Origin: Halorussus sp. MSC15.2
GTDB taxonomy: Archaea; Halobacteriota; Halobacteria; Halobacteriales; Haladaptataceae
Length of the DNA: 64,000 nt
Direction: 5' to 3'
Assembly (NCBI RefSeq): GCF_010747475.1
Contig: NZ_VSLZ01000006.1
Span: 124,001 to 188,000, forward strand
The first letter of the stretch is position 1; every line of letters begins with the position of its first letter. The notes under the pieces are model-generated. The model saw only the letters and a list, made by a program, of their open reading frames with translations, was not told the DNA's origin and searched no databases. A program made the translations under genes and the position numbers. Below, piece by piece: positions 34,420 through 43,840 of this stretch.

Positions 34420-34725
34420 CGCTGGGCACCTCCCATCATGTGGGCGATTGATAGACTATCCGCTCCTCGTGCGGGACATTCAAGTCCCGTCTGGGTAAAG
34501 GCGAACATGCGGTTCGTTTCTCCGAACGACCGCACGACAGGCCCGTGATGCCCCACGGGTCTTTTCTATGACCAGATGGCCTATCGAACAGTCGTTGTTT
34601 TCTGAATTGCAACAGGGGATACTTATTTCTAATGCATAGTACTATGCACCAGAATGGGCCGTTTTATGCACTAGAATTGCCTATCAGCGGCGTTAAATGG
34701 CTTATACTCATTCCCGATAGCACGA
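34420..34725. other. Divergent promoter region of the plasmid-type genes
   Basis: No gene. It is AT-rich, with TATACTC- and TTATTTCTAATG-like boxes. ATGCATAGTACTATGCA (about 34632-34648), a perfect 17-bp palindrome, stands between the two divergent regulators, with a nearby related TATGCACTAGAA. The palindrome is a good operator candidate for either the PadR-like or the PhiH1-type protein. Confidence 0.5.
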
Positions 34726-35007
34726 ATGAGACGGCCGCACGTTGATTGGATGACTCGTGCGGACGATGCAATCCTCGAATTTCTCCTTAACGAGGGCAAT
34801 GAAGAGTTGGTTGCTACCCCGGGTGTTATTGAGGCGAATCTTCCGTATACACTCTCAACGGTAAATCAGCGTCTGCGCGAACTCAAAGATGAGAATCTCA
34901 TCACGTACGAAAACGAAGAGCGAGCATTATACAAATTAACTACAAAAGGTCGCGCATATCTCGCTGGCGACCTCGACGCAGAAGAACTAGAAAACGACAA
35001 GGAGTAG
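34726..35007 (+). CDS. PhiH1 repressor-type winged-helix protein
   Basis: A 93-aa protein matching the PhiH1-repressor-like family of haloarchaeal viruses and plasmids: WMTRADDAILEFLLNEGNEE, NLPYTLSTVNQRLRELKDEN and a wing ENEERALYKLTTKGRAYLAG. The family controls the lysogenic state of virus PhiH1 and many unrelated elements. It is divergent from the PadR-like chain and followed by a 35-aa membrane peptide, a frequent pairing. Confidence 0.82.
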   Translation: MRRPHVDWMTRADDAILEFLLNEGNEELVATPGVIEANLPYTLSTVNQRLRELKDENLITYENEERALYKLTTKGRAYLAGDLDAEELENDKE

Positions 35008-35011
35008 CGCG

Positions 35012-35119
35012 ATGGTCGGTCCGTCAGTCCATCGCTGGACTCGATTCCTCCTGCTGTTTCTGGTCGGCTTCGTCGCCGCGACCGTCGACTTCGTGACTTG
35101 GATGGCCTCGCTGGTGTAG
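35012..35119 (+). CDS. 35-residue single-helix membrane peptide
   Basis: ATG four bases after the PhiH1-type repressor stop. The peptide has a short polar start (MVGPSVHRWTRF) and one hydrophobic helix (LLLFLVGFVAATVDFVTWM). The tight spacing and strong amphipathic/hydrophobic design indicate that it is real. It may be membrane-active or simply a small anchor; no family recognised. Confidence 0.55.
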   Translation: MVGPSVHRWTRFLLLFLVGFVAATVDFVTWMASLV

Positions 35120-35509
35120 CGCGGCCGCGACCCAATAGGAAGGCTTGTCTTCGGTGACTCCCAAGTTTGATTCCCTCCGAATCTCTCCGCGTCCGGGCCA
35201 TGTTTCGTTGGCATACTTGCCACGAGACATTCGGACTAAAAGGGCGTATGGCGAACGTGAACGAATAAACCCTGATATTGGCGGTAGAGGTTCTGAGGTG
35301 GCCGTGAAACTGTGTAGAAGTGATGAACGAAAGTGAACGAATGAATAAATACCAGCTCTGTATCCGGATTAGAACCTATAGTGATTTCAAAATCAGATGT
35401 ATTTCCGACAGCGCCACACTCGTCCAAGCTCGCATCAATTTTAGGAATGTGATTAAGTAACTACTCCGCTAGCCCTTAGGCCGACTGTGCCCGAGAGGAT
35501 TTTAGGCTA
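35120..35509. other. Spacer with no supported gene
   Basis: No gene can be supported on either strand. Composition shifts from GC-rich to AT-rich near 35330, which may mark the edge of the inserted defence-type island. No tRNA or clear attachment repeat was found. Confidence 0.35.
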
Positions 35510-37057
35510 TCATTGAGTCTCTTCGCGGTGAATTCCCAGAATCAAATACATTATTGCAGCTCTTGATTTCTGCATGATTTCAAGAGATTTTGTTTCAAGT
35601 CCACTCAGATATAGGTCGTGTGAGAGTTCATTGGACCTATTGGAGAACTCCGAACTTTCAGAAAAATCAGCCAGCACTCTTACGTGACCATGTTCCAATT
35701 CGTTCCTCAGTTTTCGTAGTTCCTCTGCCCCAGGTTCAAGGGATTCAGTTACTGTCAGTTAGCTATTGAATTCTAAGTCCTTGCTTAGCCAGAATAATCC
35801 TCTAAGCGGCCAATTTTTCTTGTTTTGGAATTCTGGAGCGAGTTGGTTTTTGCCCCCGGATTTGTACCAGACATTGCTGAAATATAGCTTATGTTCTTTA
35901 ATATAGTTGAGTCCAAAATAATGGGATATGAACTTTGCAATCTTGTCGAATATTGAATATGAGGCTCTAAATCCGGACTTGATAAGTTCTACCCCCATAG
36001 AGTGTCGGGAGTAATCAAAGGTGTTCCTGCGAGTAACAGCCTTATCGCTATAATGGTCTGGAGAGGCTGAAATACCTCTCCAGAGCTGATGGCGAGCAGA
36101 GACGTATTCTTGCTTGATTTGATTAAGGAAACCAGTACAAGATATCAGTTTCTCGCTATCTGACTGGCTTACCTTGGGAAGGTGAATTGAATCCTTAGCT
36201 GCCCTTGACTCAGTGGTGACATCGTTTAGCGGATTAAGGAAAAGTACATTTTCAAGACACCATTCCCGGTACTTTTGCTCTTTTGAACTGCCTAATGAAA
36301 TATCCGACAAGTCAATATCAAGTTGCAGAATTTTTGAGCTGACGTTAGATTGAAGCCATTTCAAATTCTGCTGAAATCGTTCTCTCATGTCTTGATGAAG
36401 TTGGCCATCTAAGAGAGCTTGACGTAGATAGTCATGAGCGGTTTGAAAGAGAACGACACGTTCTGCAGGATTCGGTACGTGTCGTGCATAGGACAGTAGC
36501 GACATACCTATTTGTCCCAGAGCACGAAGAAAGGGCGGGTCAATCTCGATTGCCTTCCTCCAATTCCAGAATGCTTCAATCCATCTGCCGATGTTTGAGA
36601 GAACGTTTCCCAAGTTTGTATACGATTTTTGGATTTCTTCACTAGTCAGTTTTTGAATTCCCTTTGAATCCAATGCCCTTCTAAACCGACGAATGATGAC
36701 CTCCATCTCAGGTTTTTCCCAGTCCCAACTTGTTAACCCTCCGTGAATACGTAGTAATCCGGTTTGAGCATTACCAAGGGTGTATTCTAACCTTGCTTCC
36801 TCTTCTGGCGAAAGATCCCGATTCTGGAGGTTAGTACCAAGATTAGTGATTTTCTGAAATCCCTCTTCCCGATCCAATATATCGGACGCATCATGCAATA
36901 TACCTAGGTAATTGATTGCGTTGCCAGTTATGAAAACATCTAAGTCATCTATGAGGGACAAAAAATCATAGACTATCGAAGGCTTTGATTCTAAATTCTG
37001 ATACAATTCGAGGAGGAGATTCTCATAGTATCTCTGTCGGTTAAAACCACTAGCCAT
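35510..37057 (-). pseudogene. LA2681-like HEPN protein gene broken by an in-frame TAA
   Basis: The first 432 residues (ATG at 37057) contain TPR-like helices (SYTNLGNVLSNIGRWIEAFW, then WRKAIEIDPPFLRALGQIGM) and then the LA2681-type HEPN start (YREWCLENVLFLNPLNDVTT; ASYSIFDKIAKFISHYFG). A TAA at 35759-35761 interrupts just after KDLEFNS. The same frame continues with TESLEPGAEELRKLRNELEH through to 35510, including the HEPN catalytic RNELEH (Rx4H-type) motif. The presumed RNase site is therefore cut off from the rest. HEPN proteins of this type are thought to act as toxins or antiviral RNases. Low GC marks it as transferred. Confidence 0.8.
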
Positions 37058-37122
37058 GCAGGTAATTACCAACTCACTGTTATAATAGTTTGGTAGTGTT
37101 GGTCTACAAAATTCCCAAAATG

Positions 37123-37434
37123 CTACGGTTCTAAATACTCGTAGTACGCCCCTCGCGTTTGTCCGACCTTCTCAATCAGTTCATACCGCGCCAACGACTG
37201 CAAATACCGCCGCCGGGTCGGCTTCGACTTCGGATTCCCCACACGCTTCTCATACTCGTCATGCAATGCGCCCGCCGCGATCTCCCCTGACTCCCGAACG
37301 ATGTCGAGCAGAATCCGCTGGTGGGTAGACAACCGCTGGACGTTCCGCTCGTGGACCTCGGTCTCAACGTCATCAGCGATGTCTTCGACCAGCCCAGGAC
37401 TGAGCGAGTCACGCTCCTTAATCCGGCACGCCCC
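37123..37434 (-). pseudogene. C-terminal fragment of an Orc1/Cdc6 replication initiator
   Basis: The frame reads IKERDSLSPGLVEDIADDVE, then RLSTHQRILLDIVRESGEIA and TRRRYLQSLARYELIEKVGQ to the stop at 37123. This is the C-terminal winged-helix domain of haloarchaeal Orc1/Cdc6. The AAA+ part is absent; similarity ends near 37434. A 69-aa protein from 37332 could still be made but would lack the first helix. It may mark the scar of a lost replicon or an integrated plasmid. Confidence 0.75.
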
Positions 37435-37661
37435 ATGCCCTGACGAAGCAACGTGATACTGAACCGTCGCGCTTCGGTGCTCTTCCTATGGATGTCGAAT
37501 AGGTCCTCCTTGGGAAATCGGACCCCAAAGGACTTGCAGAGGTACTTTTGGATATTCGAAAATAGTGTAGTTAAAGATAGACTCGCCACGTCGTCGTGAA
37601 CATACGTTCTACACTATCTCAATAGGGATAGATTCTTAAACTATGATACAAACCCGTGGGT

Positions 37662-40600
37662 ATGTCCACCCAGATCGAGGCCATCGACATCGCCAACTGG
37701 GACTCGCTCTCTGATATTGCCGAATCACTCGAAAAACGCGGGCTGAAGCGACAACCCGACCTCGGCGATTCGAACGAAATCGTTCTGCAACTCTCAGATG
37801 ACGAGTTCATCAAGCTCGTGGAAGCTGGGCCTGGTGAGCACGCTCAGGACTTCAAGCCCGAGAGCATGACTCAGCACACGAACTTCGTCGCTACGAACGA
37901 TTTCGAGGATTTCACCTTCATCACTCGGGTCCGAACGTGGGACCAAGAACACGGCCGAATCAAATACCAGAAATTCTCCTTCTCGAAAGACCAATTCACT
38001 CGCGAATCGGGCGAGAAACGGACCGTATTAGAGAAACTGAACAGCATCGAATACGGTAACCCGGCGACTATCTATGAGGATATCTACGATACGAAGAAGG
38101 TCGTCAAGGAGTTCTACCGGCAGTTCGAAGACCTCCGCACCGACCTTGTTCAGAAGGTTGCGGGTATTCCCGACGACCGCGGGGACGCTAAGCGCCGTTA
38201 CGTGCAGGTCGTACTCGACCGGATGATCTTCCTCTACTTCATTCAGGAGAAGCACCTGCTCGACCACGACAAGGACTACCTCCGGAAGAAACACGACGAG
38301 TACGCCGAGGAGGGCGACGTCTACGACAGCTTCTACCACGATCTCTTCTTCGACGCACTCGCAGAGGGCCGACTCGACAACAAGTACGGCCGAGTCCCAC
38401 ATCTCAATGGGGGACTCTTCTCGAAGAATCCCATTGAGGAAGAGTTCGAAGACGCCAAACTCGGCGAGACCGCCGAAGAGACGAACGCTTGCTTCGACGA
38501 GATTCTGGACTTCCTCTCAGATTGGAATTGGAACGTCGACGAACGCCTCGACATTGTGGACCCGAAGAACCTCTCCCCGGCGGTCCTCGGTCACATCTTC
38601 GAGCAGACGGTCAACCAGAAGGAGATGGGGGCGTACTACACTCCAGAGGAGATTACGGGCTTCATGGCTCGCCGGACAATCCATCCCTACCTTCTCGACC
38701 AACTCAACGAGAAGGTGGGTGCCGAGTACGAGGAACTGGACGAAGTCTTCGGATTCAAGCCAGCCGACGCTGGTGGCGATACGACGGTGGCCGCCGACGG
38801 AGGGACGATTACAACTCAAGCCCCCACGGAGCGAGTGACGCAGGACCACGTCGAGACGCTGTACTTCGACGTGCTGAAAGAGACTCGCGTCCTTGACCCT
38901 GCAGTCGGTAGCGGTGCATTCCTCCTCGCCGCTCAGGAAGTCCTACTGGACGTGTACATGCAGTGCATCGAGTACTTCCAGGAACAGGAAGACAGCCAGC
39001 CGTGGGAGCTGACCGACCGAATCAAGGAGGAACTCGAAACCATTGAGGGGCGGCAGGGGAACGCTTCACTGTACGCCAAACGTGAGATTATCCTGAACAA
39101 CCTCTACGGCGTGGACATCGACGACGGCGCAGTGGAAATCTGCAAGCTCCGACTCTGGCTGTCGATGGTCGCGGATATCGAGGACGACCCTGACGAGGTC
39201 GAGAAGCTTCCAAATATCGACTTTAATATTCGACAAGGCAACAGTCTTATCGGGTTTACTGAGGTCAAAGAGATCGCTCGTGAAGAGCAAGGTGATCATT
39301 CGCTGTCGAACTTTGGGGCTGGCGCGGGAACAGGAGTAAAGGAACTTTATGACGACGTGATTCAGGCACAAGAGCGTCATCGTCGTTCAGATTCCTCTTC
39401 CGAGGCTCAGAACGCCAGACAAATTGCAGAATCAAAAATCGACCAGCATAGCCGGAAGCTGGACGAAAAAATCGTAGAGGAATTTCAAGAGGCAGGAATT
39501 GAAGGTGTGGACTTGGAGAGGGTCCAAGACTATTCGCCTTTCCATTGGGTACTTGAGTTTGCTCCGGTTTACCGGGATGGTGGATTCGACGTTATCATCG
39601 GAAACCCACCTTGGGATATGCTGTATGCAAATCGAGACGACTTCTTCGTCAGATATGACGAACAATTCCAATCTTATTCCTCCGATAGAAAGGACGTGGT
39701 AATGGAGTTCTTGCTGGAAGATGACACCGTCAAAAAGGAGTGGGAGGAGTATCAGGAGTCAATTGAGACGCGAGCAGACTACTTCACGAAAGGGAATACT
39801 TACAATCTCCAGTCGCCGGTCGTTGGAGGCAGGACGATGCCCACCAAGAACGAACTTTCAGCGCTTTTCCTTGAGAGGATTTACAAACTCTCTAATCCCG
39901 GTGTTAAAGTCAGTCTCCTTCTTCCTGGAACCATATTTGGGGGCGTAATGGGGAAAGACCTCCGTTCACACCTACTTGACAATGCGGACGTACAGAGTCT
40001 GATTGGATTCGAAAACAAAGGTATCTTTAATCAAATTCATCCTCAATACCGATTTGCGGTCCTTACATGTGAGTACGGTGGTAAGACAAAGCATTTGCGA
40101 AGCGTCTTCAATCAACGGGATACGGGTGTTCTTTATGACATAGAGGAAATCGCAACTGAAACTCCTCGAAGTGTGCTTGTAAGCTACTCCCCTGAGGGTG
40201 GTATCTTCCCGAATATCACATCACAGCGGGAGGTAGATGTTCTTAAAAAAGTCGTGGAGCAACCCTCTCTCGGTGAAGATATCGAGAATGCATGGTCAGT
40301 CGATATCCTGACGAAGGAGTTCGTAGAGTCGACTGACAAGGACCGACTTTTAACATCGCCAGATGACGCGGATTATCCGGTCTACGGTGGAAAGAATTTC
40401 CACCAATTCGAGTACGACAATACTCACACCGAGGAACTTGACGATCCAAAGTACTGGAGTCGAGACCTATACGATCCAGAGAACAGTGCTAAGTACCGTG
40501 TCCGCGAAAAGAAATTCAATCGTGGAAATCTCAAGCGGGCCATTTACGACGCCTTTGGAGGCGAAGAGACGAGCAAATCACAGGTTCAGTTTGTAGATGA

Positions 40601-41282
40601 CCTTCTTGAGGATTATCGCGGACATGGTCTCGAAGAGCAAGACGTTCTGCTTGACTGTTCGGAGTACCGAATTGGTATTCGAGACGTGTCTCGTTCTCGC
40701 GACGAACGGACAATCATTGCGACTGTCCTACCCAAAGATGTCGTTTGCCTCCATACGATTAATACGCTCAAACCATTCGAGATTAACCCGGAGGAATCGC
40801 ACCTCTCTGAGTCACCTCTATGTTCGCCTTACGTGCGCCGATTCACAGACAAAGAGCTGTTCGTTGCTACTGGTCTTCTGAACAGCATTGCATTTGACTT
40901 CCTGATGCGGACGAAGGTCGAGACGCATATTATAAAACGGGAGATGCTGGAATCACAACTTCCCCGTCTCACCGAAGGTGACGACTGGTTCCATTATATC
41001 TCCGAGCGCGCCGCTCGCCTGAACTGCTACGGTGAGGACTTCGAGGAGATGCGCGAACGACTCGGCGGTATCGAACCTGCCACTACCGGGCAGGAACGCC
41101 GTGAGCTTCAGGCCGAGATCGACGCCGCGGCGTTCCATGCCTACGGGCTTGATGCTCAGGAGGTCAAGTTCATCCTCGACGACTTCCACCGCGTCGAGAA
41201 TCCGCGACTGATGGACGAGGACTACTTCGACATGGTGTTCGAGAAGTACGACTACTTGGACATAGAAGGGCCGATGGAATAA
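37662..41282 (+). CDS. Large Eco57I-type adenine DNA methyltransferase
   Basis: A 1206-aa protein. N-terminal region (1-330) has no clear domain. Residues about 330-350 (NQKEMGAYYTPEEITGFMAR) form the N6-adenine methylase target-entry motif, motif I is LDPAVGSGAFLLAA (about 411-424) and the catalytic motif is IIGNPPWDM (about 645-653). The C-terminal third resembles the target-recognition part of type IIG and BREX PglX-like enzymes. No PD-(D/E)xK nuclease motif was recognised. The ATG at 37662 is preferred over a GTG six bases upstream, because a TATA-like TTCTTAAAC lies 29 nt before it. It faces the GmrSD-like and helicase genes and probably marks self DNA for them. Confidence 0.85.
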   Translation: MSTQIEAIDIANWDSLSDIAESLEKRGLKRQPDLGDSNEIVLQLSDDEFIKLVEAGPGEHAQDFKPESMTQHTNFVATNDFEDFTFITRVRTWDQEHGRIKYQKFSFSKDQFTRESGEKRTVLEKLNSIEYGNPATIYEDIYDTKKVVKEFYRQFEDLRTDLVQKVAGIPDDRGDAKRRYVQVVLDRMIFLYFIQEKHLLDHDKDYLRKKHDEYAEEGDVYDSFYHDLFFDALAEGRLDNKYGRVPHLNGGLFSKNPIEEEFEDAKLGETAEETNACFDEILDFLSDWNWNVDERLDIVDPKNLSPAVLGHIFEQTVNQKEMGAYYTPEEITGFMARRTIHPYLLDQLNEKVGAEYEELDEVFGFKPADAGGDTTVAADGGTITTQAPTERVTQDHVETLYFDVLKETRVLDPAVGSGAFLLAAQEVLLDVYMQCIEYFQEQEDSQPWELTDRIKEELETIEGRQGNASLYAKREIILNNLYGVDIDDGAVEICKLRLWLSMVADIEDDPDEVEKLPNIDFNIRQGNSLIGFTEVKEIAREEQGDHSLSNFGAGAGTGVKELYDDVIQAQERHRRSDSSSEAQNARQIAESKIDQHSRKLDEKIVEEFQEAGIEGVDLERVQDYSPFHWVLEFAPVYRDGGFDVIIGNPPWDMLYANRDDFFVRYDEQFQSYSSDRKDVVMEFLLEDDTVKKEWEEYQESIETRADYFTKGNTYNLQSPVVGGRTMPTKNELSALFLERIYKLSNPGVKVSLLLPGTIFGGVMGKDLRSHLLDNADVQSLIGFENKGIFNQIHPQYRFAVLTCEYGGKTKHLRSVFNQRDTGVLYDIEEIATETPRSVLVSYSPEGGIFPNITSQREVDVLKKVVEQPSLGEDIENAWSVDILTKEFVESTDKDRLLTSPDDADYPVYGGKNFHQFEYDNTHTEELDDPKYWSRDLYDPENSAKYRVREKKFNRGNLKRAIYDAFGGEETSKSQVQFVDDLLEDYRGHGLEEQDVLLDCSEYRIGIRDVSRSRDERTIIATVLPKDVVCLHTINTLKPFEINPEESHLSESPLCSPYVRRFTDKELFVATGLLNSIAFDFLMRTKVETHIIKREMLESQLPRLTEGDDWFHYISERAARLNCYGEDFEEMRERLGGIEPATTGQERRELQAEIDAAAFHAYGLDAQEVKFILDDFHRVENPRLMDEDYFDMVFEKYDYLDIEGPME

Positions 41283-41741
41283 GTAGCAAGCCGAAATTAC
41301 TCGCTTAGCGATTCTTCACCGAGAGCCGCCGAGAACACCGTCTTGTCGGGCCTGGATGATGAGTTGGTCCCCAATTTCTGGTGGCACGTTCAGGCCGGAT
41401 GTCTAGTCGTAGTGGACTAAGACAGAGTTGGGGTCGTCGGCGTTCGCTGCTTCGTCTGTGTCCACAGAGAAGACGAGGACTTTCACTCGGGTCTCACCGT
41501 TGGCCTGCCACCCTGAAACACTCCCAGTACTCCCTCTTCTCCGAGACCTCCTTAACGCCAATTTCGCCAAGAATAGGATCGAGACTTGAACTTGTGTCGG
41601 GGTACAGTTCGCCAATTACTTCCCTACCTCCGTGAACGTCTTAGTTTGCCATCATGGGACGTCTTGGTCGGTAGTATTCGACTACCCTGACCCCAGAACA
41701 AATGCGCTACAAGTTCAACATTCTATGTCCTCTTGTGGAAT
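41283..41741. other. Convergent spacer with a frameshifted small-gene remnant
   Basis: On the minus strand (about 41640 down to 41403), one frame encodes EVIGELYPDTSSSLDPILGE and runs to EYWECF. The next frame then gives WQANGETRVKVLVFSVDTDE and ends at a stop at 41403. It reads as one about 85-residue protein with a single-base lesion and no start codon. The family is not recognised. The rest holds nothing I can name. Confidence 0.4.
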
Positions 41742-41939
41742 TTAGAAGACGCTCGGTGTTCCATCAGGTTCAGAACACTTCGCACATTTTTTGAATCCGT
41801 TGTGCTTTGCTTGTCTCTCCGGCCCCATGAAACAGGCCGACTTAGCATCAATAGCTAGTCCACAGTCTGTCTCAACATCCTCTCCCTCCCTGTCAATGTC
41901 GTGATATCGGTTTCCAGTAGGAGGGACGACAACTACCAC
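41742..41939 (-). CDS. 65-aa CxxC protein
   Basis: A 65-aa protein (GTG start at 41939, seven-base overlap with the GmrSD-like gene). VVVVPPTGNRYHDIDREGED leads to ETDCGLAIDAKSACFMG and a final KKCAKCSEPDG, so three or four Cys may hold one zinc. Similar short VVPPTG-x-x-YHD proteins are scattered in haloarchaea. It is probably co-translated with the DUF262 gene; role unknown. Confidence 0.65.
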   Translation of the reverse strand: MVVVVPPTGNRYHDIDREGEDVETDCGLAIDAKSACFMGPERQAKHNGFKKCAKCSEPDGTPSVF

Positions 41940-43744
41940 GACGTCTCACCGGCATTCTTAGCTACCTTTTCCAGGCCACTTATTTCAGGTTCTTTGACAT
42001 TCCACTCTTCTAATGCGAAATCGATAATATCCTGCTCTCTTTTTTCGATCTCTTCTTTCCCGAACTTGTTGTAATCAGATAGCGCGCGTTGAACTCGAAG
42101 ACTGGACGATTCGTAGGCTTTCTCTTTCTCTTCTCCAGCGGTCTTTTTCTCTTTGAAGGGAAGGTTCCCGTAGGTCTTGTTCCAATAGTCACTAGCAATA
42201 GTTAGGTTTCCAAGCCGGTGGACGTAATCGACGAACTCTTCTCGCAAGTCCTTGGGGATGTCCTCTTCTTCGAGTTTGCGAGCGAGAATATGCTCGACCT
42301 CAAAATCTGATGAAAGAATTTGTGGAAGTTTGTGTTCTACATGTTCACCGACAGCTGCCTCCAAATTCTGGCCGTAGTGATACAGGAAATACCGAATGTC
42401 CTGACTTGTGACGGAATCATAGAATTCGGGGTCACGAAGTTCCCGAATGAACCGTTCATCGTCGGAGTAATCTCTGGTGATTGAGTGAAGACGGCCGATC
42501 GTGTCGTTAAATCCGTGTTCTTCGTCCGTATGGATGTTGTGAGCAAGACGAACGAGTTTACCGCGTCCAGTATCCGAACGGCGTCCATCTACCGCATACA
42601 CTCGGAACACGAGTGTTTCACACGCCTCAATGATGTCTACCATCTTATCCGGGTCGTCATCACCGAACTCCATTTGGGCCGCTATTAGGACCGGAAGTAC
42701 GTTGGCAACTCTACCAAGTTCGAGAAGATGTTTCAAGGGGGATTGAACAGGTTCGGGTCGCTGTAAAGGTCGGAACAGTGCCGCGAATGCTGAAGACGCT
42801 TCTCGGAGGTCTTGTGTATACTTGTCGATTTCAGACTGTACTTTTCCGTAGTCACCCTGCCGATAGGCGTTCCGTAGACGCGCTTTTAGAGTGTCGAGGC
42901 TGTTGTAGTATTCATCTGAATCATATCCATCGTAAATTCCCCAATGGAACCGCTGGAAGCTGTCTTCATCAAAATCGCTGACTCTGTTGTGGCCGTTCGA
43001 CAAGACGAACAATTCGCCGTAGATACTTCCAAACCGCTGTTTGATTTTGGCTTCGAGAGCGCCTTGATTGCTTGATCGATTGTCCATATACATCAAGAAG
43101 CTCTTCGTCTTGTCAAGTGAGGACAGAGGCTTCCCCCGGTCATTCAAGCTCTCGAAAATGGATGCAGCTTCGGATTCACCATCTAGTTCGACGACGTTGA
43201 TTTTACAGTCGTAGCGCAACCGTTCTGATATCTCTCGAACCGAGACATCCGATGGTGGGTCTTCAAATCGGGACTCGAAGTACTGATATGCGAATTCGAG
43301 GCGGTCCTGCGAAGGAGTCTTAGTCTCAAGATTGGAATCCCCGAACAAACTATCTCGGAAGAACTCCTCGTCTTGGTCCTGTGGCAACAGTCGAGGACGT
43401 TCCTCAACAGGGTAAATCAGGCTATCTTCAGATACGGTTTCATCAACAACATCATCAAACTTTGTAGCAACATGGAGAAGGATAAGCGCAGTCGTTAGGC
43501 GTTGCTGACCATCCACGACATCGTATTTATCGAATCGTCTGCCCTTATCTGTTCTATATTGTTCGTCCTGCTCGTCAAGGATGATATTACCGAAAAAGTG
43601 AGTTGAGTCCTCTGGGAGATATCGGAGATCGTCTATAAGGTCATCTAATTGTGATTTTTCCCACGAATAACTCCGTTGATAGGAGGGGATATCAAAGAGT
43701 CCATCCTGATATAGAGATGCAAGTGTTTCGGTGCGGGTCTTCAT
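41933..43744 (-). CDS. GmrSD-like DUF262/DUF1524 protein
   Basis: A 603-aa protein. The N-terminal DUF262 (ParB/Srx-like) domain has IPSYQRSYSWEKSQLDDLID and the signature DVVDGQQRLTTALIL (about 75-90). The C-terminal DUF1524 (His-Me finger nuclease) has DFEVEHILARK, VHRLGNLTIAS and NKTYGNLPFKEKK, in the order H...H...N. GmrSD and relatives use NTP hydrolysis by DUF262 to direct DUF1524 to cut modified or foreign DNA. The ATG at 43744 is chosen over an upstream in-frame start. It lies about 95 bp from the helicase gene and shares its strand. Confidence 0.88.
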   Translation of the reverse strand: MKTRTETLASLYQDGLFDIPSYQRSYSWEKSQLDDLIDDLRYLPEDSTHFFGNIILDEQDEQYRTDKGRRFDKYDVVDGQQRLTTALILLHVATKFDDVVDETVSEDSLIYPVEERPRLLPQDQDEEFFRDSLFGDSNLETKTPSQDRLEFAYQYFESRFEDPPSDVSVREISERLRYDCKINVVELDGESEAASIFESLNDRGKPLSSLDKTKSFLMYMDNRSSNQGALEAKIKQRFGSIYGELFVLSNGHNRVSDFDEDSFQRFHWGIYDGYDSDEYYNSLDTLKARLRNAYRQGDYGKVQSEIDKYTQDLREASSAFAALFRPLQRPEPVQSPLKHLLELGRVANVLPVLIAAQMEFGDDDPDKMVDIIEACETLVFRVYAVDGRRSDTGRGKLVRLAHNIHTDEEHGFNDTIGRLHSITRDYSDDERFIRELRDPEFYDSVTSQDIRYFLYHYGQNLEAAVGEHVEHKLPQILSSDFEVEHILARKLEEEDIPKDLREEFVDYVHRLGNLTIASDYWNKTYGNLPFKEKKTAGEEKEKAYESSSLRVQRALSDYNKFGKEEIEKREQDIIDFALEEWNVKEPEISGLEKVAKNAGETSW

Positions 43745-43840
43745 AATTCTGCTGTCAAACGATATCCCGATATATCTTACGACAGCTACAGACAATTGGT
43801 ATGAAAACACCAGACGCAAGGTCAAATTGATAGTTAGAGT

